A DNA stretch of 64,000 nt from Flavobacterium sasangense DSM 21067 (GCF_000686885.1 NZ_JMLU01000005.1:100637-164636), one strand, 5' to 3'; positions 54,607-63,420 are shown, numbered from the stretch's first letter. Notes: a model not told the origin generated them from the sequence alone. A program made the numbers and translations.

Positions 54607-54628
54607 GTTCGATTCCCACTCCGGGTAC
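54607..54628 (+). repeat. attR (22-bp direct repeat)
   Basis: Exact copy of 25094-25115. It is followed by the terminator that would originally have ended the tRNA-Leu transcript. Confidence 0.9.
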
Positions 54629-54630
54629 TA

Positions 54631-54657
54631 AACCTCTCAGAAATGAGAGGTTTTTTT
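54631..54657 (+). terminator. Displaced chromosomal terminator of tRNA-Leu
   Basis: AACCTCTCA-GAAA-TGAGAGGTT then T-run, immediately after attR. Confidence 0.85.
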
Positions 54658-54723
54658 ATGTCTAATTATTTCTGTTTGAGTAATAAAATGTAAGCTATTT
54701 TTCTAAATCAAAATTTAAAGTTT

Positions 54724-54731
54724 TATATTTG
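54724..54731 (+). promoter_or_regulatory. -7 box TATATTTG
   Basis: TAnnTTTG match 22 nt before the 54754 ATG. Confidence 0.5.
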
Positions 54732-54753
54732 AACACGTTAAAATTGCAAATCG

Positions 54754-55239
54754 ATGAAAAAGAAAATAGTATTACTAAGTGTTCTAAGTTCAATCTTATT
54801 TTTTTCTTGTAAAAAAGATGAAGAAGTTAAACCAGTTGAAGAAACACAACAACCAGCTCAGCCTTTTTCTGGTGAAGCTTGGTTGAAACAGCGAGTTGGT
54901 AATCAAGGTCAGCAAGTGCAACCTGTACAACAACAAACCGCTCAAGCAGCAACACAAACGGCAGCAGGAATGAATCCACCACATGGTCAACCTGGTCATC
55001 GTTGTGAAATACCTGTTGGAGCACCATTGAATTCAAAACCAGCACAAAACACTCAATCTCAAAAGACTACTCCTGTAGTAAATCAAAAACCTATTGAGCA
55101 ACCGGTGATGAATATTAATTCAAAAAGTGGCTCAACAACAATTGTTGGAACATCAACTCCTCCAGGAATGAATCCGCCTCATGGTCAAGAAGGTCATCGT
55201 TGTGATATCGCGGTAGGGGCACCACTTCCAAAAGAATAA
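54754..55239 (+). CDS. Lipoprotein with duplicated GMNPPHG motif
   Basis: 161 aa. Lipoprotein signal ends SSILFFSC (Cys 19). A Gln/Pro-rich linker precedes two copies of a short motif: GMNPPHGQPGHRCEIPVGAPL (about 72-91) and GMNPPHGQEGHRCDIAVGAP (about 140-159). Each has His-x-x-x-x-His-x-Cys, a plausible metal-binding set. The motif is recurrent in Bacteroidota but its role is not established. Confidence 0.78.
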   Translation: MKKKIVLLSVLSSILFFSCKKDEEVKPVEETQQPAQPFSGEAWLKQRVGNQGQQVQPVQQQTAQAATQTAAGMNPPHGQPGHRCEIPVGAPLNSKPAQNTQSQKTTPVVNQKPIEQPVMNINSKSGSTTIVGTSTPPGMNPPHGQEGHRCDIAVGAPLPKE

Positions 55240-55256
55240 AAATTTTAGAAAAACAA

Positions 55257-55292
55257 GAAACAGCAAAACCTCATTATGATTTTGCTGTTTTT
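55257..55292 (+). terminator. Intrinsic terminator
   Basis: AAACAGCAAAA and TTTTGCTGTTT form a stem with a CCTCATTATGA loop and a T-run; convergent with the 55295 gene. Confidence 0.85.
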
Positions 55293-55294
55293 TT

Positions 55295-55747
55295 TTATTT
55301 TATCGGTCTAAGTGTATTGCTATAGGTAATAATGAATTGAAATTTTCCTTTAGTTACTTTTTTCATTACATAAACATATTTGTGTTTGCTTGATTTTTTG
55401 GTAGGAATTAAGATTTCTTTTTTAGAGCTTATATCTTTAATTACCAAATCTTGTTGGTTGTTGAAACTTAAATAAGAAGCAATTCTATTGTTTAAATTAG
55501 TGATGGGATATTCAGAGTAAATCGTTTTTCCTTTTTGCGTAATGATGATTTTTTCTCCCTTGTACACTTGAGTTAGAAATAAAATACTTTTGTTACTGTT
55601 TTGGGCATTGACTTCTTTTTGAACTTTTTCGATTTCAGGTTTTGAAGCACTTCTAAAGTCATCTCGATACACGCTTTTTACGGTTGAATTACAACTTTGT
55701 AATCCAATAGAAGCAATAATGATGGATATAAAAACTGAAATTCTCAT
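55295..55747 (-). CDS. Lipoprotein, unknown
   Basis: 150 aa. Lipobox IGLQSC (Cys 19) after a hydrophobic signal. Mature part is Lys-rich with beta-prone stretches (IIITQKGKTIYSEYPI). No family recognised. Lies upstream (in minus-strand sense downstream) of prolyl oligopeptidase, separated by a terminator. Confidence 0.7.
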   Translation of the reverse strand: MRISVFISIIIASIGLQSCNSTVKSVYRDDFRSASKPEIEKVQKEVNAQNSNKSILFLTQVYKGEKIIITQKGKTIYSEYPITNLNNRIASYLSFNNQQDLVIKDISSKKEILIPTKKSSKHKYVYVMKKVTKGKFQFIITYSNTLRPIK

Positions 55748-55784
55748 AAAATAGAAAACCCGCTTTTTGAAATTTTATTGCATA

Positions 55785-55810
55785 AAAAAAGAGCCCGAAG
55801 GCTCTTTTAT
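55785..55810 (-). terminator. Hairpin terminator near 55747
   Basis: AAAAGAGCC-CGAA-GGCTCTTTT. It lies between two minus-strand genes and would end the prolyl oligopeptidase transcript (stop at 55827). Confidence 0.8.
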
Positions 55811-55826
55811 CAGTTTTTTAACTTTT

Positions 55827-57932
55827 CTATTTTAATTCTTTAACACCCATATTATAAAGTGTAAAGACTTGCATATCCACATTTTCTTGAATCGTAGCCG
55901 CAACCGATTTTCCAGCTCCGTGACCCGCATTTACATCAATGCGAATTAAAACTGGATTATCACCCGCTTGTTTGGCTTGTAATTCTGCAGCAAATTTGAA
56001 ACTGTGTGCTGGAACAACACGGTCATCATGGTCTCCAGTAGTCACCATAGTTGCTGGATATTTAGTACCTGCTTTTACGTTATGAACTGGTGAATACCCT
56101 TTAATGTATTCAAACATTTCTTTGCTTTGTTCCGATGTTCCATAATCGTAAGCCCATCCTGCACCAGCTGTAAATGTATGATAACGTAACATATCTAAAA
56201 CGCCAACTGCTGGTAACGCTACTTTTACTAAATCAGGTCGTTGTGTCATTACCGCACCAACTAATAAACCTCCGTTTGAACCTCCTTTTATCGCTAAATA
56301 ATCAGACGAAGTATATTTTTCTTTGATTAGATATTCAGCTGCCGCAATGAAATCATCAAAAACGTTTTGCTTTTTCAATTGCGTTCCGGCATCGTGCCAT
56401 TTTTTACCGTATTCTCCACCGCCGCGTAAATTCGCAACAGCGTAAATGCCTCCATTTTCTAACCAAACGGCATTCGCGATGCTAAAAGAAGGGGTTAAAC
56501 TAACATTAAATCCTCCGTAACCATATAAAATAGTTGGATTTTTTCCGTTTAATTTTGTCCCTTTTTTATACGTAATAATCATTGGAATTTTGGTGCCATC
56601 TTTTGAAGTGTAAAACACTTGTTTTGATTCGTAATCTGCCGAATTGAAATCTACTTTAGGTTTTTGATATACTTCTGATTTTCCTGTTTTTGGATCAAAA
56701 GCATAAGTAGTTCCTGGTGTTACATAATTTGTAAAGGAAAAATATAAAGTAGTTTCTTTTTCTTTTCCACCAAAACCACCCGCTGTTCCAACACCTGGTA
56801 ATTGAATATCACGCACTAATTTTCCGTTGTAATCGTATTGTTTGATGAACGAAACTGCATCTTTCATATAACTTGCGAAAATATAACCACCACCAGTATT
56901 TGGCGACAATACATTTTCAGTTTCAGCGATGCAATCTTTCCAGTTTTCTTTTGCTGGATTTGATAAATCAAAAGTCACCACGCGTTTGTTTGGTGCTTTG
57001 TAATTGGTAACCAAATAAATTTTTGACCCTTTGTTGTCTAAAACATCATTGTCGTTTTCGTAATTGTCAATTAACGTTACGATTTTACTATCAGGTTTAG
57101 ATAAATCTAAATAATATAATTCGTTTCCAGAAGTCGAATTCGCAGCAGAAATAAACAAATATTTCTCATCTTCCGAAACGCCACCACCAACATATCTTCT
57201 TTTTACATCGCCACCAAAAATCAATTTATCTGTTTTTTGCGAAGTGTTTAATTTGTGATAATATAATTTGTGTTGGTCGGTTTTTGCTGATAATTCGCTT
57301 CCAACTGGTTTGTCGTAGCTTGAATAATAGAAACCTTCATTCTTGTACCAAGAAACACCACTGAATTTTACATCTACAATTGTATCGCCGATAATTTTTT
57401 TGGTTTTGGCTTCCATTACAACTACTTTTCTCCAATCGCTTCCGCCTTCCGAAATGGAATACGCAACTAAGCTTCCGTCTTTTGAAAAGTTAATTCCGCC
57501 TAACGAAGTTGTTCCGTCTTTTGAAAAGGTATTCGGATCTAAAAAGATTTCTTCTTTACCGCTAGCGTCTTTTCTGTAAAGTACAGATTGATTTTGAAGG
57601 CCATTATTTTTGTAATAATACGTATAATCACCTTCTTTAAAAGGAGCTCCAATTTTTTCGTAGTTCCATAGTTTTTCCATTCGCTCTTTTAGCTGGTTTC
57701 TGTATGGAATTCTATTTAAATAAACATTTGTTACTACATTCTGTTTTTTTACCCACATTTCTGTTTCCGGACTTCTATCGTCTTCTAACCAGCGATAATA
57801 ATCGTTAATTTGTTCACCAAAATAAGTGTCAATGTGGTCGATTTTTTTCGTTTCGGGATAATTGATTTTAGTTGTTTGTGCGTTCATAACAAGTGTACAA
57901 ACAATAGCGGATATTGTTATTGTTTTTTTCAT
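55827..57932 (-). CDS. Prolyl oligopeptidase (S9)
   Basis: 701 aa from the Met at 57932 (MKKTITISAIVCTLVMNAQ signal peptide); an upstream in-frame Met at 57965 is rejected because a TATCTTTG box lies in between. N-terminal seven-blade propeller, then an alpha/beta hydrolase with GGSNGG (nucleophile Ser), Asp in GDHDDRVVP and His in NAGHGAGK. Cuts short Pro-containing peptides in the periplasm. Confidence 0.95.
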   Translation of the reverse strand: MKKTITISAIVCTLVMNAQTTKINYPETKKIDHIDTYFGEQINDYYRWLEDDRSPETEMWVKKQNVVTNVYLNRIPYRNQLKERMEKLWNYEKIGAPFKEGDYTYYYKNNGLQNQSVLYRKDASGKEEIFLDPNTFSKDGTTSLGGINFSKDGSLVAYSISEGGSDWRKVVVMEAKTKKIIGDTIVDVKFSGVSWYKNEGFYYSSYDKPVGSELSAKTDQHKLYYHKLNTSQKTDKLIFGGDVKRRYVGGGVSEDEKYLFISAANSTSGNELYYLDLSKPDSKIVTLIDNYENDNDVLDNKGSKIYLVTNYKAPNKRVVTFDLSNPAKENWKDCIAETENVLSPNTGGGYIFASYMKDAVSFIKQYDYNGKLVRDIQLPGVGTAGGFGGKEKETTLYFSFTNYVTPGTTYAFDPKTGKSEVYQKPKVDFNSADYESKQVFYTSKDGTKIPMIITYKKGTKLNGKNPTILYGYGGFNVSLTPSFSIANAVWLENGGIYAVANLRGGGEYGKKWHDAGTQLKKQNVFDDFIAAAEYLIKEKYTSSDYLAIKGGSNGGLLVGAVMTQRPDLVKVALPAVGVLDMLRYHTFTAGAGWAYDYGTSEQSKEMFEYIKGYSPVHNVKAGTKYPATMVTTGDHDDRVVPAHSFKFAAELQAKQAGDNPVLIRIDVNAGHGAGKSVAATIQENVDMQVFTLYNMGVKELK

Positions 57933-57952
57933 ATTGTGTTTATTGATGATAA

Positions 57953-57960
57953 CAAAGATA
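57953..57960 (-). promoter_or_regulatory. -7 box TATCTTTG
   Basis: The reverse complement of 57953-57960 fits TAnnTTTG and lies 20 nt upstream of the 57932 start. Confidence 0.5.
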
Positions 57961-57987
57961 TTCAAATGAATTGTAAAGAGTTGTTAA

Positions 57988-60189
57988 TTATAAATCAAAG
58001 TTTAAACTCAATATTACATTTTTACCCATATTGTTAATGCCGTCTGCTTTTAATCTTGATAAGTGATTCGTATAAGTTTTGTCTAAAAGGTTATTAGCAT
58101 TCAAGTTTAAATGGAATGCTGTTTTCCCGATTGTTACTTTTCCTCCAACAGCGAAATTAATCAACAAGTAGTCTGGCGTTCTAGTTTCAAATTCACTAAT
58201 ATTACTTTGCTTGAATGTGTAATTGAAGAAATAGGATAGATAAGCGTTTTTGAAATATTTAAACGATTCAAATTCCATACGAATGTTGTTTTTCCATTGA
58301 TTCGCTGGGATTAATGGTAAGTAATTATCATCTTGTTTTCCTGTAACACTCTCAAAACTACTCGTAAAATGTAACCAATCATACGGATGCGGATGAAAGT
58401 GAATTCCAGCTTCTCCACCAAATAAATAAGCATTGTTTTGCACATAATTGTACACGTCATTTCCGTCAATTTCGGTACCTGTTGGCGTAATGTAAATGTA
58501 ATTGTTTACGTGATTGTAAAATCCGTTTATGAACCATTCAAAGTGTTCGCTTTTGTATTCTAAATTCAAATCCACTTGAAAATTTTGTTCGTTTTTTAAT
58601 TCAGAATTACCAATTTCATAACGATTACTTCCTTCGTGAACGCCATTTGAAGTTAATTCGGATAAATTCGGAGCTCTAAATCCAGAAGCAATATTAATTC
58701 GGGTTGAAATATAGCTTGATAAATTGGTTTTGTAACCTAAAGAAGCGTTGAAACTATTGAAGTTTTTATCAATAGCTTCAAAATAGCCTTCTTCACCTTC
58801 AATTCCGTGAGTGGAAGTGTTGATTTTTCTATTATCATAACGAATTCCCGCTTGTAGAATGTTGGAGTTCCAAGTGTAATTGGTTGTAGCAAAAGCACCA
58901 AAATCTTTCACATTTGCATCTGGAATTAACAATTCTTCTCCGAAATTAGTATTGGTTTGGTCAATTCCTTGAATTCCAATGATGCTTTCCCAACGATTCA
59001 TTTTTGGAAAAAAATATTTCACATTGTAACTCGCAGTTTTCAATTTCATGGATAACGCAATTTCGTCTGGTGCTTCTAATTCTTTTCTATCGTTTAATGA
59101 ATAGCCAAAATCACCTTCTATTTTTGAGTTTTTGAAATACACTTTTTGGTTTAAACTCAACACATGATTAACCACTTCTTGTTTTGGATAAAGTGGATTT
59201 CGGAATCCAGAATTTTCTAAATCTTCTTCGGGTAAACCCAAATTTAAGTTGTTATAATTGTATCTAAAATCGGTAGAAATTTTTGAATTCGAATAGCCAA
59301 TTCCCGATTTAAAATCTTTCTCGATGAAACGCGTATTGATGATTCTATCGCCATTCGGAACTTTGTAATCGGCATGCGACGTGTAATTTCCTCTAACCAA
59401 AAATTTAAAATTCGATGGCGATGCTTTAAATCCGAAAGTAGTGGAAGTTCCTTGCGTATTGGTAAAATATTGTTGCTCGAAATCGGCTGATTTTTCTTGA
59501 AAAGGCGCATATTTTTCAGGATTAAAATAAATAACACCGCCCAATGCATCAGAACCATATAATAAAGAAGCCGGACCTTTAATGACTTCCACGCTTTCAA
59601 TTCCAGCAGCGTTTAAACCTAAGCCGTGTTCTTCACCAAATTGCTGATTTTCCATGCGAACACCTTGCGAATAGACCAAAACACGATTTCCGCTCAATCC
59701 ACGAATTACAGGTTTTCCAATCGAATTTCCTGTTGAAATCTGAGATACGCCTGGAATCGTTGCAATTCCGTCAATAAGCGAAGTAGCTCCGTTTTCTTTT
59801 AAAGTGTTTACCGAAGCATGTTCTACTTTCATCACATTTTGCGATTGCATTTTGTTGTATAAAGTAGAAACAATTACTTCCTCTAAATGTTGTTCTTTTT
59901 CGGTTAGAATTACGTTCAGTTTGATTTCGGCTCCGTTATTTGTAACGATTTCACTCTTGGTTTCGTAACCCGATAAATGAAAAATAATTTTGTTAGTTCC
60001 TTTTGGTAACGATGAAAATTGATAAAAACCATTTTCGTCGGTTGTAGTTTCCGAATTATTTTCTTCGATATGAACGATAACACCAGATAATTTTTGGTTG
60101 TTGGCATCGGTAACATACCCGCTAATTTTAAATTGAGAAAAGCCCGCTATTGAAGACAATAGCAGTAGTATATTGAAAAGATATTTCAT
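57988..60189 (-). CDS. TonB-dependent receptor, ZnuD-like
   Basis: 733 aa. Signal peptide 1-18; carboxypeptidase-D-like domain (about 20-95, ISGYVTDANNQKLSGV); plug domain (about 105-225) with GVRMENQQFGEEHGLGLN; then the 22-strand barrel. HFHPHPYDWLHF (597-608) in an outer loop region is the His-rich signature of ZnuD-type zinc receptors. The inverted-repeat operator upstream (60228-60256) and the adjoining His/Cys-rich gene fit metal-regulated uptake. Zinc is inferred from signature. Confidence 0.87.
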   Translation of the reverse strand: MKYLFNILLLLSSIAGFSQFKISGYVTDANNQKLSGVIVHIEENNSETTTDENGFYQFSSLPKGTNKIIFHLSGYETKSEIVTNNGAEIKLNVILTEKEQHLEEVIVSTLYNKMQSQNVMKVEHASVNTLKENGATSLIDGIATIPGVSQISTGNSIGKPVIRGLSGNRVLVYSQGVRMENQQFGEEHGLGLNAAGIESVEVIKGPASLLYGSDALGGVIYFNPEKYAPFQEKSADFEQQYFTNTQGTSTTFGFKASPSNFKFLVRGNYTSHADYKVPNGDRIINTRFIEKDFKSGIGYSNSKISTDFRYNYNNLNLGLPEEDLENSGFRNPLYPKQEVVNHVLSLNQKVYFKNSKIEGDFGYSLNDRKELEAPDEIALSMKLKTASYNVKYFFPKMNRWESIIGIQGIDQTNTNFGEELLIPDANVKDFGAFATTNYTWNSNILQAGIRYDNRKINTSTHGIEGEEGYFEAIDKNFNSFNASLGYKTNLSSYISTRINIASGFRAPNLSELTSNGVHEGSNRYEIGNSELKNEQNFQVDLNLEYKSEHFEWFINGFYNHVNNYIYITPTGTEIDGNDVYNYVQNNAYLFGGEAGIHFHPHPYDWLHFTSSFESVTGKQDDNYLPLIPANQWKNNIRMEFESFKYFKNAYLSYFFNYTFKQSNISEFETRTPDYLLINFAVGGKVTIGKTAFHLNLNANNLLDKTYTNHLSRLKADGINNMGKNVILSLNFDL

Positions 60190-60227
60190 TTTTTAACTTG
60201 TTTTTATTTGATAAATAATACAGCAAT

Positions 60228-60256
60228 TTGTTGTACATCATTTTGATATACAACAA
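60228..60256 (-). promoter_or_regulatory. Inverted-repeat operator, Fur/Zur-like
   Basis: TTGTTGTACATC (60228-60239) and GATATACAACAA (60245-60256), 11 of 12 paired, with a 5-nt spacer. It lies in the gap between the TonB receptor start and the 60304 gene stop. Shape (TGTTGTA-TACAACA) is like Fur-family metalloregulator boxes. Confidence 0.55.
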
Positions 60257-60303
60257 TGTAAGCCTTGTTTAGAAAACAATCCCGAAGTTTCGGGAGCAAT
60301 TAT

Positions 60304-60657
60304 TTAAGCCATAAAAACGGGTGGGCCACGAAGATAGAACGAATTTCCTTCAAACGTAATGCAAGATTCATTACTGTTGAATTGATACGGAATTTCGTAA
60401 AACGAAGAAATAAAATCAAAGTGTAAAACTTCTGGTGAAAGGAAAGCCGCAAATTTGAAATCACAAATAGGACAATCTTCGCTTTCGGTAAACGTTTTTT
60501 CAGAAGTTTTAAAAGTCAAATGATGTGAATCATCACAACATTCAGTTTTAAGATGGTGTTCGTGCGAAAAAGTATGAATAGACTGATAACTTACAGCAAA
60601 TAATACTGAGAGCATCAAAACTAGATTGATATAGAGTAACTTCTTTTTCACAATCAC
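60304..60657 (-). CDS. His/Cys-rich membrane-associated protein
   Basis: 117 aa. N-terminal hydrophobic segment (about 8-25), then HTFSHEHHLKTECCDDSHH and CPICDFKF, and a C-terminal YLRGPPVF. This pattern is typical of small proteins accompanying Bacteroidota metal TonB receptors. Likely zinc or other transition-metal handling. Upstream of the receptor on the same strand. Confidence 0.72.
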   Translation of the reverse strand: MIVKKKLLYINLVLMLSVLFAVSYQSIHTFSHEHHLKTECCDDSHHLTFKTSEKTFTESEDCPICDFKFAAFLSPEVLHFDFISSFYEIPYQFNSNESCITFEGNSFYLRGPPVFMA

Positions 60658-60756
60658 AAAGATAGTTTTTTCGATAGAAAGGAAAAAAAGAAACCACGAA
60701 TTAACGAATTTTTAAGTTTTGATGACTTATTCGCTAGTTCGTGGTTGTTTGTTTTA

Positions 60757-61060
60757 GCCACGGATTAAAGGATTCAAAAGGATTAAATCCGTGCTAATCC
60801 ATGTAATCAGTGGCTAAAAATTTATTCTAGATTATTTTCAACCAAGTATTTTGAAATTAATTCAAAGTGAATTCTTATTGCCACGGATTAAAAGATTCAA
60901 AAGGATTCAATTCGTGTTAATCTGTGTAATCAGTGGCTAAAAATTTATTCTAGATTATTTTCAAACAAGTATTTTGAAATTAATTCAAAGTGAATTCTTA
61001 TTGCCACGGATTAAAGGATTCAAAAGGATTCAATCCGTGCTAATCTGTGAAATCAGTGGC
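60757..61060. repeat. 123-bp tandem repeat, 2.5 copies
   Basis: GCCACGGATT recurs at 60757, 60880 and 61003 (spacing 123). The units differ at a few positions and the third is cut after GTGGCTAAAA. Each contains a GCCACGGATT...AATCCGTG...GTGGC inverted structure. A related hairpin AACCACGAATTAACGAAT/ATTCGCTAGTTCGTGGTT lies just before at 60692-60746. No ORF. Confidence 0.9.
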
Positions 61061-61065
61061 TAAAA

Positions 61066-62055
61066 TTATACTAATTTATTCGCAACTAAATATTCCGCAA
61101 TTTGAATCGTGTTTGTTGCAGCTCCTTTTCTTAAGTTGTCAGCTACAATCCACATGTTAATGGTGTTGGGTTGACTTTCATCTCTTCGGATTCTTCCTAC
61201 AAAAACATCATCTTTTCCTTGTGCGTAAATTGGCATTGGATAGGTGTAAGTGTCTAAATTATCTTGAACTGTTACACCAGGCGTGTTGTGTAAAATTTGA
61301 CGTACTTCGTTTACATCAAAATCGTTTTCAAACTGAACGTTAACCGCTTCACTGTGTCCACCAACGACTGGAATACGAATGGCAGTTGCAGTAACCGCAA
61401 TGGTTTTGTCGTTTAAGATTTTTTGCGTTTCGCGCACCAATTTCATTTCTTCTTTGGTGTAGCCGTTTGCTTCAAAACTATCACATTGTGGAATGGCATT
61501 TCTGTGAATAGGATATTTGTATGCCATTTCACCTTCAATTCCTGCATATTCATTTTCTAACTGACGCACTGCTTTAACACCTGTTCCTGTAATAGATTGA
61601 TATGTTGAAACAACAATACGTTTGATATCATATTTTGTGTGCAAAGGCGCTAAAGCCATTACCATTTGAATCGTTGAACAGTTTGGATTTGCAATAATTT
61701 TATCTTCTTTAGTTAAAACGTTTGCATTGATTTCTGGAACGACTAATTTTTTAGTAGCATCCATACGCCAAGCCGATGAATTATCGATTACAGTTGTTCC
61801 TGCAGCAGCAAATTTTGGAGCCCATTCTAAAGAAGTTTCTCCTCCTGCCGAAAACAAAGCAATCTCAGGTTTCATATCTACAGCGGTTTGTAAACCTACT
61901 ACTTTATAGGTGTTCCCTTTCCATTCGATTTCTTTTCCTACTGATTTTTCAGAAGCAACTGGAATTAACTCTGTTACAGGAAAATTACGTTCTGCCAATA
62001 CTTGAAGCATTATTTCGCCTACCATTCCGGTAGCGCCTACTACGGCTACTTTCAT
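61066..62055 (-). CDS. asd: Aspartate-semialdehyde dehydrogenase
   Basis: 329 aa. N-terminal NADP-binding GATGMVGEIMLQVL, catalytic Cys in NPNCSTIQMVMAL and His in GGHSEAVNV. It reduces aspartyl phosphate in the lysine/threonine/methionine pathway. Upstream is a TATTTTTG box and a 110-nt leader with a GTTTGC-TTAC-GCAAAC hairpin. Confidence 0.96.
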   Translation of the reverse strand: MKVAVVGATGMVGEIMLQVLAERNFPVTELIPVASEKSVGKEIEWKGNTYKVVGLQTAVDMKPEIALFSAGGETSLEWAPKFAAAGTTVIDNSSAWRMDATKKLVVPEINANVLTKEDKIIANPNCSTIQMVMALAPLHTKYDIKRIVVSTYQSITGTGVKAVRQLENEYAGIEGEMAYKYPIHRNAIPQCDSFEANGYTKEEMKLVRETQKILNDKTIAVTATAIRIPVVGGHSEAVNVQFENDFDVNEVRQILHNTPGVTVQDNLDTYTYPMPIYAQGKDDVFVGRIRRDESQPNTINMWIVADNLRKGAATNTIQIAEYLVANKLV

Positions 62056-62171
62056 ATGTTTTGATTTTATTTTTTAGCGGAAACATATAGAATCGCCTTT
62101 TTATTTATGGTTGTTTGCTTACGCAAACGAGTTTTTTGTAGCGATTTCATTGTGTGTGTTATTTAATGATG

Positions 62172-62179
62172 CAAAAATA
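62172..62179 (-). promoter_or_regulatory. -7 box TATTTTTG of asd
   Basis: The reverse complement of 62172-62179 fits TAnnTTTG, giving a leader of about 110 nt with one small hairpin (62113-62128). Confidence 0.45.
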
Positions 62180-62247
62180 TAGAATATTCAAACGACTTAG
62201 CAAATATTGATGAAATTATAACAAAAGTTTGAAATTTCATCATAAAA

Positions 62248-62271
62248 AAACCGCCAAGTTAATGACGGTTA
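62248..62271 (-). terminator. Terminator for the 62281 gene
   Basis: AACCGCCA and TGACGGTT pair with one mismatch around a 6-nt loop; the A-run on the left is the U-tract on minus. Confidence 0.6.
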
Positions 62272-62280
62272 TAGTTGGTT

Positions 62281-62688
62281 TTACAAAGTGGCCTTGTGGG
62301 CGGTAATTGCGGCAATAAAAGCATTAACTTCATCTAATTGTTTGTTAACACGTTCTAAGTCCAATTGCTTTTCTAAAAGCGCAACAGCTCCATAGCTTTC
62401 TTTTCGGTTTTCTAATAAAAACTTTTTGTACTCTAAACGTACTTTTCGTTTTTCTTCCGTTTCTTTTGTTGGGCCTTCTGGTAAAGCAGCTATAATAGTA
62501 TCAACAGCACTAATTTCTGCTAATACTCCTTGTAGCACGGCATCAATCTCTACCGAGGTGGTACTGTAATTGGTTACCAAACGTTCTTCGGAAAGTTTTT
62601 TGAATGTTAAATCTCCTTGTTCTTTGTTTGCCATGGTTAACAACACATCGCAGTCGGCAATTGTTGTAAGATTTGTTACTGAGTACAT
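62281..62688 (-). CDS. Small helical protein, unknown
   Basis: 135 aa, all-helical with a coiled-coil stretch (VALLEKQLDLERVNKQLDEV). No signal peptide. Followed by an XRE regulator upstream on the same strand. Codon use again tends to be richer in G/C than neighbours, similar to 9804. Confidence 0.6.
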   Translation of the reverse strand: MYSVTNLTTIADCDVLLTMANKEQGDLTFKKLSEERLVTNYSTTSVEIDAVLQGVLAEISAVDTIIAALPEGPTKETEEKRKVRLEYKKFLLENRKESYGAVALLEKQLDLERVNKQLDEVNAFIAAITAHKATL

Positions 62689-62848
62689 AATAAAAAAATT
62701 TATAGTTATTTTTTTTACATCAGCAACTCCAATGCCAGATCATTTTTTCATTTAGTATTTTAATACAACTTTAACTACAATAGTTAAACTTTAATTAAAA
62801 ATATAATAACCTACATTTTCTTACGTTTTTTTCCTCCTTTTAAAAGTT

Positions 62849-63391
62849 TTATTTTGTTTTTTTATCTTTAGTTAGTAGAGAATTGGTTTCTTTTAGTTGT
62901 TCTTTTATCAATTGCTCTTCATATTCTAAAACCTTTTTTTTGAGTTGAAGAGCAACTAATTGTGTATTAAAATTAGGTTGTGTTTGGTTTTTTGTAGTCC
63001 TATATTTTAAAAGACTTAGATCGTAGTTTTTTAAATTTTTTTCTTCTTGCATGATAAGTCTGCTCATCTTTTCTAAAACAGCTATTCGCTCTTGTTTTTT
63101 TATAAAGCTAGTAATCTTACGTGCTACTAAAAGTTGTTGATGTTTGTTTTTAACGATACAATTTTGCAAGAATTCTTGTTCTTGAGTTCGAGTTGCTTTT
63201 TTGGTTTCGGTGGTAGTGCTTTCTTTTTGTGAAAGTGTTAATAACAAAGCTAGTTTTTCCATCGCTTGGATGGGTAAGTTGCGTTTGCCAGATTCAAACA
63301 TAGCAATTTGACTTCGACTCACCTGAAGCAGTAAAGCCAAATTTTCTTGACTCATTCCTGTTAATGCTCTAATGTTGTTTTTGTTTTTCAT
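62849..63391 (-). CDS. XRE-family regulator with coiled-coil tail
   Basis: 180 aa from the ATG at 63391; a GTG at 63403 would add four residues. The N-terminal HTH is clear (ALTGMSQENLALLLQVSRSQ, then IAMFESGKRNLPIQAMEKL). The C-terminal part (about 100-178) is a long Lys/Glu/Leu coiled coil. Three 40-bp repeats sit just upstream, so it probably binds them. Confidence 0.82.
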   Translation of the reverse strand: MKNKNNIRALTGMSQENLALLLQVSRSQIAMFESGKRNLPIQAMEKLALLLTLSQKESTTTETKKATRTQEQEFLQNCIVKNKHQQLLVARKITSFIKKQERIAVLEKMSRLIMQEEKNLKNYDLSLLKYRTTKNQTQPNFNTQLVALQLKKKVLEYEEQLIKEQLKETNSLLTKDKKTK

Positions 63392-63420
63392 GTAGTGTGA
63401 CACTTTTTTTTAAACCATTT

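Larger units (their letters stand above)
25094..54628. mobile_element. 29.5-kb integrative island in tRNA-Leu
   Basis: It is bounded by exact 22-nt direct repeats (25094-25115 and 54607-54628) that include the 3' end of tRNA-Leu, with a tyrosine recombinase as the first gene inside. Core genes: integrase, RteC, HTH, DnaD-like replication protein and DnaC-like ATPase. Cargo includes AbiE, RES-like, TPR-CHAT and NACHT genes. No relaxase, coupling protein, T4SS or capsid genes were recognised, so it is either mobilised in trans or a decayed conjugative or satellite-like element. Confidence 0.88.

Noticed and set aside
25366..54628. Island as a prophage
   Set aside because: No terminase, capsid, portal, or tail genes; holin-like and DUF5675 genes alone are insufficient.
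54444..54665. Frame across attR (73 aa)
   Set aside because: Runs through the att repeat and terminator with no plausible start context.
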